The notes beneath the pieces were generated by a model. That model was not told the DNA's origin. It did no database searches and saw only the letters and a list, made by a program, of their open reading frames with translations. Both the position numbers and the translations under genes were made by a program. 64,000 nt of DNA from positions 1,343,001 through 1,407,000 of the forward strand of contig NZ_CP125380.1 of NCBI RefSeq assembly GCF_034009455.1. Direction: 5' to 3'. This DNA comes from Pseudomonas sp. P5_109. Its GTDB lineage: Bacteria; Pseudomonadota; Gammaproteobacteria; Pseudomonadales; Pseudomonadaceae. This document shows, piece by piece, positions 35,619 through 46,748 of this stretch; position 1 is the stretch's first letter; every line of letters starts with the position of its first letter.

Positions 35619-36464
35619 ATGAGTTTGGAAAACATCTCCTGCCAGAAAAGTTTTGGCGGCTGGCACAAGCGCTATCGCCATCGCTCGGAAGTGCTTGGTT
35701 GCGACATGGTGTTCGCCGTCTACCTGCCGCCGCAGGCGGAGCAGGGCGGCAAGCTGCCGGTGTTGTACTGGTTGTCCGGCCTGACCTGCACCGACGAGAA
35801 CTTCATGCAAAAGGCTGGAGCCATGCGCATGGCCGCCGAGTTGGGGTTGATCATCGTCGCACCGGACACCAGCCCTCGCGGTCCTGATGTGCCGAGCGAT
35901 CCGGACGGCGCCTGGGACTTCGGCCTCGGTGCCGGGTTTTATCTGAATGCCACCCAGGAACCTTGGTCGCGTCACTATCGGATGCACGACTATGTCGTGC
36001 AGGAATTGCCGACATTGGTCGAAGCCCATTTCCCTGCGTCGGACAAACGCGGCATCAGCGGTCACTCCATGGGCGGCCACGGTGCGCTGGTCTGCGCCTT
36101 GCGCAATCCGGGGCGCTATCTGTCGGTGTCGGCGTTCTCGCCCATCAACAATCCGATGGATTGCCCGTGGGGACACAAAGCCTTCTCCCGCTATCTGGGC
36201 GAGGACCGTTCGAAGTGGCGCGAATGGGATGCCTGTGTATTGATTGCCGAGGCCGAAGAAAAGCTGCCGTTGTTGGTCGACCAGGGTGATCGCGACGATT
36301 TCCTTGCCAACCAACTCAAACCGGACGCCTTGCAGCAGGCGGCCAAACTGGCCGGTCACCCGCTGACGTTGCGCCTGCAACCGGGCTATGACCACAGCTA
36401 TTTCTTCATCGCCAGTTTCATTGACGACCACTTGCGGCATCACGCGCATGCTCTGGTTGGCTAA
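35619..36464 (+). CDS. fghA: S-formylglutathione hydrolase
   Basis: Hydrolyses S-formylglutathione to formate and glutathione, the step after frmA. It is a 281-residue alpha/beta hydrolase of the esterase D family with the nucleophile serine in [11 protein letters not shown], the acid in [10 protein letters not shown], and the histidine in GYDHSYFF. Start at 35619 ([12 protein letters not shown]), preceded by GTGAGGAG. It lies 88 bp after frmA and is probably co-transcribed. Confidence 0.95.
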   Translation: MSLENISCQKSFGGWHKRYRHRSEVLGCDMVFAVYLPPQAEQGGKLPVLYWLSGLTCTDENFMQKAGAMRMAAELGLIIVAPDTSPRGPDVPSDPDGAWDFGLGAGFYLNATQEPWSRHYRMHDYVVQELPTLVEAHFPASDKRGISGHSMGGHGALVCALRNPGRYLSVSAFSPINNPMDCPWGHKAFSRYLGEDRSKWREWDACVLIAEAEEKLPLLVDQGDRDDFLANQLKPDALQQAAKLAGHPLTLRLQPGYDHSYFFIASFIDDHLRHHAHALVG

Positions 36465-36478
36465 TGCAGGTAGAATCA

Positions 36479-36507
36479 CGCCCTGACAAAAATCGGGGCG
36501 TTTTTTT
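36479..36507 (+). terminator. Intrinsic terminator ending exactly at the ispF start codon
   Basis: Eight-base-pair stem CGCCCTGA/TCGGGGCG with a CAAAAA loop and seven T residues (36501-36507). The ispF ATG follows immediately. It would end the frmA-fghA transcript, but it also occupies the ispF ribosome-binding region. Confidence 0.75.
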
Positions 36508-36981
36508 ATGCGTATTGGCCACGGCTATGATGTGCACCGTTTCGCTGAAGGCGATTTCATCACTCTGGGCGGCGTGCGCATTGCACACAGCTTCGGGCTG
36601 CTCGCTCACTCTGACGGTGACGTCCTCTTGCACGCCTTGAGCGATGCCTTGCTCGGCGCCGCTGCGCTGGGTGACATCGGCAAGCACTTCCCGGATACCG
36701 ACCCACAATTCAAGGGCGCCGACAGCCGTGTGCTGTTGCGTCACGTCGTCGCGCTGGTCCAGGCCAAAGGCTGGAAAGTCGGCAACGTCGATAACACCAT
36801 CGTCGCCCAGGCGCCGAAAATGGCCCCGCATATCGAATCGATGCGCGCGCTGATTGCCGCGGATCTTCAAGTAGAGTTGGATCAAGTGAACGTGAAAGCT
36901 ACCACCACCGAAAAGCTCGGCTTTGTCGGTCGCGAAGAAGGCATTGCCGTGCACTCCGTTGCCTTGTTGCTGCGCGCATGA
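36508..36981 (+). CDS. ispF: 2-C-methyl-D-erythritol 2,4-cyclodiphosphate synthase
   Basis: Fifth MEP-pathway enzyme, closing the cyclodiphosphate ring. The 157 residues begin [12 protein letters not shown] with the zinc-binding D-x-H, and contain [26 protein letters not shown] and [13 protein letters not shown]. The start is not in doubt, but only GGGG, nine bases upstream and inside the terminator stem, could act as Shine-Dalgarno. It overlaps truD by four bases. Confidence 0.97.
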   Translation: MRIGHGYDVHRFAEGDFITLGGVRIAHSFGLLAHSDGDVLLHALSDALLGAAALGDIGKHFPDTDPQFKGADSRVLLRHVVALVQAKGWKVGNVDNTIVAQAPKMAPHIESMRALIAADLQVELDQVNVKATTTEKLGFVGREEGIAVHSVALLLRA

Positions 36982-38023
36982 ACGAACTGCAATTGCTCGG
37001 CCCGCGGGCTTATGGTGAAGCCCTGGGTACTGCGGTACTCAAAGCCATCGCGGAAGATTTCCAGGTCGACGAAGTTCTCGACATTCCCCTGAGTGGCGAA
37101 GGCGAACACCTGTGGATCTGGGTGGAAAAGCGCGGTCTGAACACAGAGGAAGCGGCGCGGCGGATTGCCAAGGCCGCGGGTGTGCCATTGCGCACCGTCA
37201 GTTATGCCGGGCTCAAGGATCGTCAGGCGTTGACTCGCCAGTGGTTCAGCGTGCAGTTGCCGGGCAAGGCCGACCCAGATCTGTCGGCCGCGGAAAACGA
37301 TACGCTGAAGATCCTCAAGACCGCCCGCCACAAGCGCAAGCTGCAACGCGGTGCGCACTCGGCCAACGGCTTTACCTTGCGCCTGACGCAGTTCGCTGGC
37401 GACAAGGCTGCACTTGAAGAGCGTCTGCAACTGATCGCCAAACACGGCATCCCCAATTATTTCGGCGCCCAGCGGTTCGGCCATGACGGCGGCAACGTCG
37501 TCGATGCTCGCGCCTGGGCCGCGCGCAAGGCCTTGCCGGAGCAGCGCAACGTGCGCTCGCGCCTGCTTTCCACAGCGCGCAGTTTTCTGTTCAATCAAGT
37601 GCTGGCCGCACGTGTCGCCGATGGCACCTGGCAGCGTGCCCAGGTGGGCGATCTGCTGGCGTTTACCGACAGCCGCAGCTTTTTCCCGGCAGGCGAAGCC
37701 GAGTGCAGCGACCCGCGCCTGGCGATTCTCGATCTGCACCCGACCGGTCCGCAGTGGGGCGAAGGTGACTCGCCGGCCACGGGCGTTGTCCATGAACTGG
37801 AGCAGGCGATTGCTGCACGCGAAGCGGACCTTCGCGATTGGTTGATCAGCGCCGGAATGAGCCACGAACGTCGCATCCTGCGGCTGCCCATTGGTGGGTT
37901 GACGTGGCATTATCCTTCGCTGGACATTCTGCAACTGGAATTCGTCCTGCCGGCCGGATGCTTCGCCACCGTATTGGTGCGCGAGCTTGTTGATCTGGTG
38001 CCGGTGGGGCAGACGGACAGCCC

Positions 38024-38036
<13 letters not shown>
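36978..38036 (+). CDS. truD: tRNA pseudouridine(13) synthase TruD
   Basis: Converts U13 of tRNA(Glu) to pseudouridine. The 352 residues contain the TruD catalytic motif [15 protein letters not shown], with the nucleophilic aspartate, and the [15 protein letters not shown] and [10 protein letters not shown] blocks that frame the inserted TRUD domain. It is coupled to ispF by an ATGA overlap and overlaps surE by 13 bases. The order ispF-truD-surE-pcm-nlpD-rpoS is conserved in gamma-proteobacteria. Confidence 0.97.
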
Positions 38037-39450
<1,414 letters not shown>

Positions 39451-39661
39451 GCATTTGTTTCGGCACGCTGAATTCTCTTCGATTGCCTTTGTCTTACAGC
39501 GGCATCGTTGTGTTAAACGGGATTCATCGTCAGGCAGCAAACGTGTGCGCGACGCCAATTCGCCACATTAAAGGTAAAGCGTGCACGGCCCGTTATACTT
39601 GCGACAGATCATGCCGGACTCCGGCATTTCACATTTTCAGCCACCACAGAGGGAGCGGCGG

Positions 39662-40519
39662 GTGAGTCTCACAGTCATTGCGCAGCGTATGAGTAAAACG
39701 AGCTTTCAGCGCCTGGTGACTGGCCTTGTCTTGAGCACGTTGCTGGTCGGTTGTTCCAGCAACAAATCCAGCGATGTTCGTGTCGTGGATCGCAACAATG
39801 CCGCGCCTCAGCGCCCGGCCGTGACCACGGGACAATACGTCGTCCGTCCCAAGGACACCCTGTTCTCCATCGCTTTCCGTTATGGCTGGGACTACAAGGC
39901 CCTGGCGGCACGCAACAACATTCCAGCGCCTTACACCATTCACCCGGGACAGACGATTCGCTTTGATGGTCGCACCGATTCAACGTCGACGGCAGTGGTC
40001 AGTTCTTCCAGTTCAACACCTTCGTCGTCGAGTAAAACCACGGTCATCCGTCGTTCGGCAAACGGTACGACCACCAGTACAACGACGGTTGTACCGTCCG
40101 TCGCGAACAAGCCTGCACCCGCTCCATTGCCCCCTCCCGGGCCAGCCCCAACCGGCTGGGGATGGCCATCTAATGGCATTCTGATTGGAAAATTCTCTTC
40201 AAACGGTAGTTTGAATAAAGGAATTGATATCGCCGGGGATTTGGGACAGCCTGTTTTAGCTGCGTCTGATGGGACGGTGGTATACGCCGGGAGTGGCTTA
40301 AGGGGCTACGGCGAATTAGTGATCATCAAACACAGTGAAACCTACGTCAGTGCCTACGGACATAACCGCAGGCTGTTGGTTCGGGAGGGGCAGCAGGTCA
40401 AAGTCGGACAGACAATTGCCGAAATGGGGTCAACGGGTACAGACCGGGTGAAACTGCATTTTGAGATTCGCCGCCAAGGTAAACCTGTAGATCCGCTGCA
40501 ATTCCTGCCACGTCGTTGA
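39662..40519 (+). CDS. nlpD: Lipoprotein NlpD, LysM and degenerate LytM domains
   Basis: Outer-membrane lipoprotein that in E. coli activates a septal amidase during daughter-cell separation. The 285-residue reading starts at GTG 39662 (SLTVIAQRMSK), with AGGGAG upstream. An ATG at 39689 is a possible alternative. The lipobox is LLVGC. LysM (YVVRPKDTLFSIAFRYGW) follows a short linker, then a Ser/Thr/Pro-rich stretch, then the M23 fold. The metal ligands are incomplete: NKGID where a histidine is expected, and KLHFEI instead of HLHFEI. So it is probably an activator without its own hydrolase activity. The rpoS promoter lies in or near its 3' half in related species. Confidence 0.92.
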   Translation: MSLTVIAQRMSKTSFQRLVTGLVLSTLLVGCSSNKSSDVRVVDRNNAAPQRPAVTTGQYVVRPKDTLFSIAFRYGWDYKALAARNNIPAPYTIHPGQTIRFDGRTDSTSTAVVSSSSSTPSSSSKTTVIRRSANGTTTSTTTVVPSVANKPAPAPLPPPGPAPTGWGWPSNGILIGKFSSNGSLNKGIDIAGDLGQPVLAASDGTVVYAGSGLRGYGELVIIKHSETYVSAYGHNRRLLVREGQQVKVGQTIAEMGSTGTDRVKLHFEIRRQGKPVDPLQFLPRR

Positions 40520-40623
40520 TTGCTTACCAGCCTGTTCCTCGCGTAGAGGGGACAGGCTCCAGCGTTGCCAGGGAGAAAGGCGCCGCTTGAGCTTGAGGTC
40601 GAACTCACCAAAGGACTATAACA

Positions 40624-41631
<1,008 letters not shown>

Positions 41632-41652
41632 AGCGCTCACGGCGATGGCAAG

Positions 41653-41680
41653 AAAAACCCCGACTGGTTCGGGGTTTTTT
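41653..41680 (+). terminator. Intrinsic terminator after rpoS
   Basis: AAAAACCCCGA-CTGGT-TCGGGGTTTTTT, 22 bp after the rpoS stop codon. A typical strong terminator. Confidence 0.93.
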
Positions 41681-41719
41681 ATTGCCTGGCATTGGTGTGC
41701 AACCAGGCACAGATCCAAA

Positions 41720-41809
41720 TGTGGGAGCGGGCTTGCTCGCGAAGAGGCCAGCAGCTTCAACAATACAGTTGCCTGATACACCGCCTTCGCGAGCAAGCCC
41801 GCTCCCACG
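41720..41809. repeat. REPIN (GTGGGAGCGGGCTTGCTCGCGAA family)
   Basis: Inverted arms GTGGGAGCGGGCTTGCTCGC and the complement ending CCCGCTCCCAC, about 40 bp apart, just upstream of the rsmZ activation site. Confidence 0.85.
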
Positions 41810-41867
41810 GGGTGGTGATTTGTCTGGCAGGTCCATTTCGCGTTATCTCGGGATTTTGGTTTTGTGT

Positions 41868-41895
41868 TGTAAGCCCAGGCTTACTCTTGCGTAAG
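41868..41895 (+). promoter_or_regulatory. GacA-type upstream activating sequence of rsmZ
   Basis: TGTAAG-N6-CTTACT (41868-41885) matches the GacA box consensus TGTAAGN6CTTACA with one change. A third half-site GTAAG (41891-41895) follows after another six bases, so the pattern is GTAAG-N6-CTTAC-N6-GTAAG with the centre shared. The box lies about 180 bp before the predicted rsmZ start, the distance known for P. protegens CHA0. The stretch in between (about 41900-41990) is AT-rich, as for IHF or MvaT binding. Confidence 0.8.
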
Positions 41896-42057
41896 TGTTC
41901 GTTATTTTTACACCCTGCTATTCGTCTATTCAGAACGTCTATCAGGTCTATCTTTTTGATTTATATGACTATTTTCTATTATTTATGATGTGTGACAGTT
42001 GGATTTCGCACCAAAGGGCGATTGATCGCCAGGGGAAAAGCTCTAGTATTCAGCTGG

Positions 42058-42186
42058 TGTCGACGGATAGACGCGCCCTTCAAGGATGAGGGGAATGGAC
42101 ATCGCAGGACGCGATTCATCAGGACGATGAAAAGGAACACAGGGAATAGGGAAAAAATGTGGGCGGGTCAAACCGCCCCTTTTTTT
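42058..42186 (+). ncRNA. rsmZ: Small regulatory RNA RsmZ
   Basis: Gac-controlled RNA that sequesters RsmA/RsmE and so relieves translational repression of secondary metabolism and biofilm genes. It lies between rpoS and fdxA, the conserved site. The predicted start TGTCGACGGATAGAC is eight bases after a -10 box TAGTAT (42044-42049). I count nine GGA trinucleotides, several in AGGA or AGGGA contexts. It ends in a strong terminator GGGCGG-GTCAAA-CCGCCC with seven T residues (42161-42186). The distal GacA box upstream supports the call. Confidence 0.92.
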
Positions 42187-42200
42187 GCCCGCAGAAAAGC

Positions 42201-42225
42201 AAAAAGGCCCTTGTGGGGCCTTTTT
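42201..42225 (-). terminator. Bidirectional terminator between rsmZ and fdxA
   Basis: AAAAAGGCCC-TTGTG-GGGCCTTTTT, perfect and symmetric. On the minus strand it ends fdxA 17 bp after its stop. On the plus strand it backs up the rsmZ terminator. Confidence 0.88.
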
Positions 42226-42242
42226 CGTGAACGCGGGGGTAA

Positions 42243-42566
42243 TCAGCGTTCGAGGTCAGCGATCTTTCCTGGCTTGCCATCCCACTCTTCAGCGTTGGGC
42301 ATCGAATCTTTCTTCTCGGTGATGTTCGGCCAGATATCGGCCAACTCAGCGTTCAGCTCGATGAAGTTTTCCATGCCGGCCGGAACCTCATCTTCGGAGA
42401 AGATAGCCACGGCAGGGCATTCAGGTTCGCACAGCGCGCAATCGATGCACTCATCCGGGTGAATCACCAGGAAATTCGGGCCTTCGTAAAAGCAGTCCAC
42501 CGGACAGACTTCTACGCAGTCGGTGTACTTGCACTTGATGCAGTTGTCGGTGACGACGAAGGTCAT
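42243..42566 (-). CDS. fdxA: 7Fe ferredoxin FdxA
   Basis: Small cytoplasmic electron carrier of 107 residues. The N-terminal half has the cysteine pattern of a [3Fe-4S]/[4Fe-4S] Azotobacter-type ferredoxin ([21 protein letters not shown] and [12 protein letters not shown]). A non-cysteine C-terminal extension follows. Its position between rsmZ and mutS, transcribed leftward, is conserved in Pseudomonas. The partner reductase could be the Fpr encoded at 54.7 kb, but that is inference. Confidence 0.95.
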   Translation of the reverse strand: MTFVVTDNCIKCKYTDCVEVCPVDCFYEGPNFLVIHPDECIDCALCEPECPAVAIFSEDEVPAGMENFIELNAELADIWPNITEKKDSMPNAEEWDGKPGKIADLER

Positions 42567-42708
42567 TTCTAATTTTCTCCTCAGGCGCGGCTTGCTGCGC
42601 CCCTTCTCGTAGGGGTCGCCAGGTTCGGGAGCGATAGTCTGCTGGCCAGGCTATTAGCCAGCAGCATCCCAAACCGCGCGAGATTCTAACAGCTTGCAAG
42701 CCTATGCG

Positions 42709-45288
42709 TTAGATCCGTGTCTTTAGTGTATAGAGCATTTCGAGAGCACGACGTGGCGTCATGTCGTCCAGATCGAGCTTGGCCAGGTCATCCAGCACCG
42801 GGTGCGGCAGGCTGGCAAACATGTCGCTTTGCTGTGGAGCAGCCGGTTTGCCTTTGGCAGGTGCTGGCGACTCATGGGGCAGGGCGGTGTCTTCCAGGCG
42901 GCTCAAATGCTCACGGGCACGGGTGATCACCTCGGTCGGTACGCCTGCCAGTTGCGCAACGGCCAGGCCGTAACTCTGGCTGGCCGGGCCGGGCAGCACG
43001 TGGTGCAGGAACACGATGCGCTCGTTGTGCTCGGTGGCGTTGAGGTGCACGTTGGCTACCAGCGGCTGGGCCTCCGGCAGGACGGTCAGTTCAAAGTAGT
43101 GGGTAGCGAACAGCGTGTAGGCACGCAGATGCGCCAGGCGTTCGGCCGCCGCCCAAGCCAGCGACAGACCATCGAAGGTGCTGGTGCCGCGTCCGACTTC
43201 GTCCATCAGTACCAGGCTGCGCTCGGTGGCGTTGTGCAGAATGTTCGCGGTTTCGCTCATTTCCACCATGAAGGTCGAGCGCCCGCCGGCCAGGTCATCG
43301 CTGGAACCGATCCGGGTGAAGATGCGGTCGACCAGCGACAGCTCGCAACTGGCTGCCGGCACGAAGCTGCCGATGTGCGCCAGGAGCACGATCAATGCGG
43401 TCTGACGCATGTAAGTGGATTTACCGCCCATGTTCGGACCGGTAATCACCAGCATGCGTGTATTGTCGTCCAGGCTCAGGTCGTTAGCCACGAATGGCGT
43501 GGTCAGCACTTGCTCGACCACCGGGTGACGACCCTGGCTGATGCGCATGCAAGGCTCGCTGACGAAGCGCGGGCAGTTCAGGTCGAGGTTCAGCGCACGC
43601 TCGGCCAGGTTGCTCAAGACGTCCAGTTCGGCCAGGGCACCGGCGGTGTCCTGCAGGGGTGGCAACTGGCTGATCAGGTCTTCGAGCAGCGCTTCGTAAA
43701 GCATCTTCTCGCGGGCCAGAGCGCGGCTCTTGGCTGACAATGCCTTGTCTTCGAACGCCTTGAGTTCTGGCGTAATGAAGCGCTCGGCGCCTTTGAGCGT
43801 CTGGCGGCGAACATAGTCGGTCGGTGCCGATTCCGCCTGCTTGCTTGGCAGCTCGATAAAGTAACCGTGGATGCGGTTGTAACCGACCTTCAGGTGCGAC
43901 AGGCCGGTGCGAGCCTTTTCCCGTGCTTCGAGGTCGATCAGGAATTGCCCGGCGTTTTCGCTCAGCGACTGCAGTTCGTCGAGTTCGCTGTCGTAGCCGG
44001 TTTTCAGCACGCCGCCGTCACGAATGACTGCCGGCGGGTTGTCGATGATGGCCTTTTCCAGGAGTGCCGCCAGTTCCGGGTAGGTACTGGTGATGTTGGC
44101 GAGTTGCTGGAGATGCGGGGCTTCGAGTTCCGTCATTGCCACTTGCAGCTCGGGCAGTGCACCGAGGGCGTCACGCAAGCGTGCGAGGTCGCGCGGGCGG
44201 GCGTTGCGCAAACCGATCCGCGCAAGGATCCGCTCGATGTCGCCGATTTCCTTGAGCTGCGGTTGCAGCCTTTCAAAGCGGTAACCGTCGAGCAGGCACG
44301 TGATCGAAGTCTGACGCGCCAACAGCACGGTCAAATCCCGTAGCGGGCGATTCAGCCAGCGGGTCAGCAGGCGACTGCCCATGGCGGTCTGGCAGCGGTC
44401 CACCACCGATTGCAGGGTGTTGTCGCGGCCACCGGCCAGGTTGGTGTCGAGTTCCAGGTTGCGACGGCTGGCGCCATCGAGCACCACGGTGTCGTCCAGG
44501 CGCTCATGACGCAGGCTGCGCAAATGGGGCAGGGCGGTCCGTTGGGTTTCCTTGGCGTAGGCCAGCAGGCAACCGGCGGCGCCGATCGCCAGGGTCAGGT
44601 TTTCGCAACCAAAGCCCTTGAGGTCCTGGGTCGAGAATTGCTGGCACAGGCTTTTGAGCGCCGAATCGCGCTCGAAATCCCACGGCGCACGGCGACGCAC
44701 ACCACGGCGTTTTTCCGCCGGCAGATCCTTGGGCCAGTCATCCGGGATCAGCAGCTCCACCGGGTTGACCCGCTCCAGTTCCGCCAGCAGGTTTTCCCAG
44801 CCCTTGATTTCCAGCACGCTGAAGTTGCCGCTGGTGATGTCCAGCACCGCCAGGCCGAAAAGACGCTCATCTCCCAGCACGGCAGCAATCAGGTTGTCGC
44901 GACGTTCATCCAGCAGCGCCTCGTCACTCACCGTCCCTGGCGTGATGATCCGCACAACCTGCCGTTCCACCGGCCCTTTGCTGGTGGCCGGGTCGCCGAC
45001 CTGCTCGCAGATCACCACCGATTCGCCAAGCTTCACCAGTTTTGCCAGGTAACCCTCGGCGGCATGGTAAGGAATCCCGCACATCGGTATCGCCTGCCCG
45101 GCCGACTGCCCGCGAGCGGTCAGGGTGATGTCCAGCAACTTGGCGGCCTTCTTCGCGTCTTCATAGAAGATCTCGTAGAAGTCGCCCATGCGGTAGAACA
45201 TCAGCTGGTCCGGATGCTGGTTTTTCAGGCGCCAGTACTGCTGCATCATGGGGGTGTGGGAGGACAGGTCGGAGACGGCTTTATTCAT
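42709..45288 (-). CDS. mutS: DNA mismatch repair protein MutS
   Basis: Recognises mismatches and small loops and recruits MutL. The 859-residue protein starts [18 protein letters not shown]. The mismatch-reading phenylalanine and glutamate are in [12 protein letters not shown]. The ATPase has Walker [14 protein letters not shown], the signature [16 protein letters not shown], and Walker [16 protein letters not shown]. The start at 45288 fits fluorescent pseudomonad relatives. The 16 extra codons upstream are rejected. It forms the left edge of the tailocin insertion site mutS-cinA. Confidence 0.98.
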   Translation of the reverse strand: MNKAVSDLSSHTPMMQQYWRLKNQHPDQLMFYRMGDFYEIFYEDAKKAAKLLDITLTARGQSAGQAIPMCGIPYHAAEGYLAKLVKLGESVVICEQVGDPATSKGPVERQVVRIITPGTVSDEALLDERRDNLIAAVLGDERLFGLAVLDITSGNFSVLEIKGWENLLAELERVNPVELLIPDDWPKDLPAEKRRGVRRRAPWDFERDSALKSLCQQFSTQDLKGFGCENLTLAIGAAGCLLAYAKETQRTALPHLRSLRHERLDDTVVLDGASRRNLELDTNLAGGRDNTLQSVVDRCQTAMGSRLLTRWLNRPLRDLTVLLARQTSITCLLDGYRFERLQPQLKEIGDIERILARIGLRNARPRDLARLRDALGALPELQVAMTELEAPHLQQLANITSTYPELAALLEKAIIDNPPAVIRDGGVLKTGYDSELDELQSLSENAGQFLIDLEAREKARTGLSHLKVGYNRIHGYFIELPSKQAESAPTDYVRRQTLKGAERFITPELKAFEDKALSAKSRALAREKMLYEALLEDLISQLPPLQDTAGALAELDVLSNLAERALNLDLNCPRFVSEPCMRISQGRHPVVEQVLTTPFVANDLSLDDNTRMLVITGPNMGGKSTYMRQTALIVLLAHIGSFVPAASCELSLVDRIFTRIGSSDDLAGGRSTFMVEMSETANILHNATERSLVLMDEVGRGTSTFDGLSLAWAAAERLAHLRAYTLFATHYFELTVLPEAQPLVANVHLNATEHNERIVFLHHVLPGPASQSYGLAVAQLAGVPTEVITRAREHLSRLEDTALPHESPAPAKGKPAAPQQSDMFASLPHPVLDDLAKLDLDDMTPRRALEMLYTLKTRI

Positions 45289-45447
45289 CGGATTGTCAGG
45301 AAGCTCGTTGAAAGAGGTGGGGCAAAAGCGGGGCAACGGCCGGGCTTTTCCGCGATGGGCGCAAGGTTACCATGGGCGCTCTTCTCGACGCAGGCACCAC
45401 GGTCGGATGGCATCCTTTACGATGCAAAAAACATGTTATGCGTCGAC

Positions 45448-45463
45448 TATGCAATTCTGCATT
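45448..45463. promoter_or_regulatory. TATGCA inverted repeat upstream of the repressor gene
   Basis: ATGCA-ATTC-TGCAT (core 45449-45462) lies 27 bp before the prtR-like start codon. It shares its half-site with the better palindrome before the holin gene. Further ATGC-rich copies (GATGCAAAA at 45421, GTTATGCGT at 45435) lie close by. It is a candidate operator for autoregulation. Confidence 0.45.
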
Positions 45464-45489
45464 TGTTTTCTTCGATAAGAACAAGCACT

Positions 45490-46233
45490 ATGCGTGTTAT
45501 GCAAAAACGCAACGTTTCAACTGTCTTAAGAGCATTGCTCGATCAGCACGGGATCTCCCCCACGGAGCTTCACCGTCGTACCGGCGTGCCTCAATCCACG
45601 CTCTCGCGCATTCTCAGCGAGAAGATCGTCGACCCTTCGGATAAACATATTTCGAAGATCGCCGAGTATTTCTCCGTGAGCACCGACCAGTTGCGTGGCC
45701 GCGCGGACGTAGCTTCTGCTGCTAATGCCGGGCGCGCTCCCGTGCATTCGGAACTCAAGGATATAAGTCTGTGGGACGACGATACCCCTGTCGATGACGA
45801 CGAGGTATCGGTCCCCTTTCTTCGTGAGGTTGAATTGGCTGCTGGATCCGGAAGATTCGTCATCGAAGAAAGCGAGCGCTCTAGCCTGCGCTTTGGCAAG
45901 CGAAGCCTGCGCCATAACGGCGTGCAGTTCGACCAGGCCAAGTGCGTGACAGTGCGAGGCAACAGCATGTTGCCGGTACTGCGCGATGGCGCCACGGTCG
46001 GGGTCAATGCCGGCAAGTGCGGCATTGGCGATATCGTTGACGGCGACCTTTATGCAATCAATCACAATGGTCAATTGCGGGTGAAGCAGCTGTATCGGCT
46101 GCCGACCGGGATTCGTCTGCGCAGTTTCAATCGCGACGAGCATCCGGATGAAGATTACACCTTTCAGCAAATCCAGGAGGAGCCGATTGTTATCCTCGGG
46201 CATGTCTTCTGGTGGGGTATGTACGCCCGTTAA
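45490..46233 (+). CDS. prtR: PrtR-like tailocin/phage repressor, HTH plus S24 peptidase
   Basis: LexA/CI-like repressor of 247 residues of the kind that controls R-type tailocins. The N-terminal helix-turn-helix is GISPTELHRRTGVPQSTLSRIL (21-42). The C-terminal S24 domain has the cleavage pair Ala118-Gly119 (ELAAGSG), the nucleophile S159 in VRGNSMLP and the general-base K199 in RVKQL. So RecA-stimulated self-cleavage should be possible. The longer reading from 44410 is only antisense mutS. The start is ATG at 45490 or 45499. The gene is followed by its own terminator and a holin gene, but no tailocin structural genes remain. Confidence 0.9.
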   Translation: MRVMQKRNVSTVLRALLDQHGISPTELHRRTGVPQSTLSRILSEKIVDPSDKHISKIAEYFSVSTDQLRGRADVASAANAGRAPVHSELKDISLWDDDTPVDDDEVSVPFLREVELAAGSGRFVIEESERSSLRFGKRSLRHNGVQFDQAKCVTVRGNSMLPVLRDGATVGVNAGKCGIGDIVDGDLYAINHNGQLRVKQLYRLPTGIRLRSFNRDEHPDEDYTFQQIQEEPIVILGHVFWWGMYAR

Positions 46234-46250
46234 TTCCCTTGCGTTCAGAT

Positions 46251-46278
46251 AAAACCCGCTTATCGAGCGGGTTTTTTT
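46251..46278 (+). terminator. Intrinsic terminator after prtR
   Basis: AAAACCCGCT-TATCG-AGCGGGTTTTTTT, 18 bp after the repressor stop. It makes prtR a single-gene unit and means the holin needs its own promoter. Confidence 0.92.
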
Positions 46279-46323
46279 CGTGTGCTGAAAGCATTGGACT
46301 GTCTTTTTTGATGCGTTTGTGCA

Positions 46324-46352
46324 TTGACTAAATATGCATTGATGCATAGTCT
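46324..46352 (+). promoter_or_regulatory. Putative holin promoter with embedded palindromic operator
   Basis: TTGACT (46324-46329) could be a -35 element, with TAGTCT (46347-46352) as a weak -10 at 17-bp spacing. Between and overlapping them is the palindrome TATGCAT-TG-ATGCATA (46333-46348, seven-base arms). A repressor bound there would block the promoter. The same TATGCA half-site occurs before prtR. Confidence 0.5.
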
Positions 46353-46406
46353 TGCTGCCTGCCCACTCAAGAATGCGGTGTGGCCGTTCACTCAAGGAGG
46401 CATGAA

Positions 46407-46748
46407 ATGACCGCTGAGCAATATGCGTTGCTGGACATGCCTCTTTGGCTACTCATTATCTTGCCAATTCTCGGTGGTGTTGCCGGTGAAATGTGGCGTG
46501 CCGACAAAGAGGGCGTTCATGGCTGGCCCCTTGTCCGGCGCCTGAGCCTGCGGTCTGGCTCCAGCATGATCTGCGGCGCTTCGGTCATCATGCTGCTGCA
46601 TGCCGCCAATGTTTCCATTTGGGCTGCTTGTGCGGGTGGCTGTTTAACGGCGATGGTCGGGACAGACGTAGTTTTAGGGTTGTATGAGCGTTGGGCAGCC
46701 AAGCGCCTGGGGATCGGTCATGTCCCGTCCGGTGACGTCGAGGATTGA
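46407..46748 (+). CDS. Tailocin-type holin (small membrane protein)
   Basis: 113-residue protein with hydrophobic segments at about 12-28, 52-67 and 70-92 and a charged C-terminus (YERWAAKRLGIG). It resembles the holin found directly after prtR in R-type tailocin clusters of P. fluorescens. Such holins make inner-membrane lesions that let endolysin reach the cell wall. The start at 46407 has a perfect AAGGAGG six bases upstream. Another ATG at 46402 is followed by a stop after two codons. No endolysin, spanin, tail or fibre gene follows: the next gene is pncC. Recognition is from memory of the family. Confidence 0.75.
   Translation: MTAEQYALLDMPLWLLIILPILGGVAGEMWRADKEGVHGWPLVRRLSLRSGSSMICGASVIMLLHAANVSIWAACAGGCLTAMVGTDVVLGLYERWAAKRLGIGHVPSGDVED

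Noticed and set aside
44410..45489. In-frame extension of the prtR reading frame into mutS antisense
   Set aside because: The first 360 codons have no family resemblance and overlap mutS. The HTH start at 45490 is the natural N-terminus.
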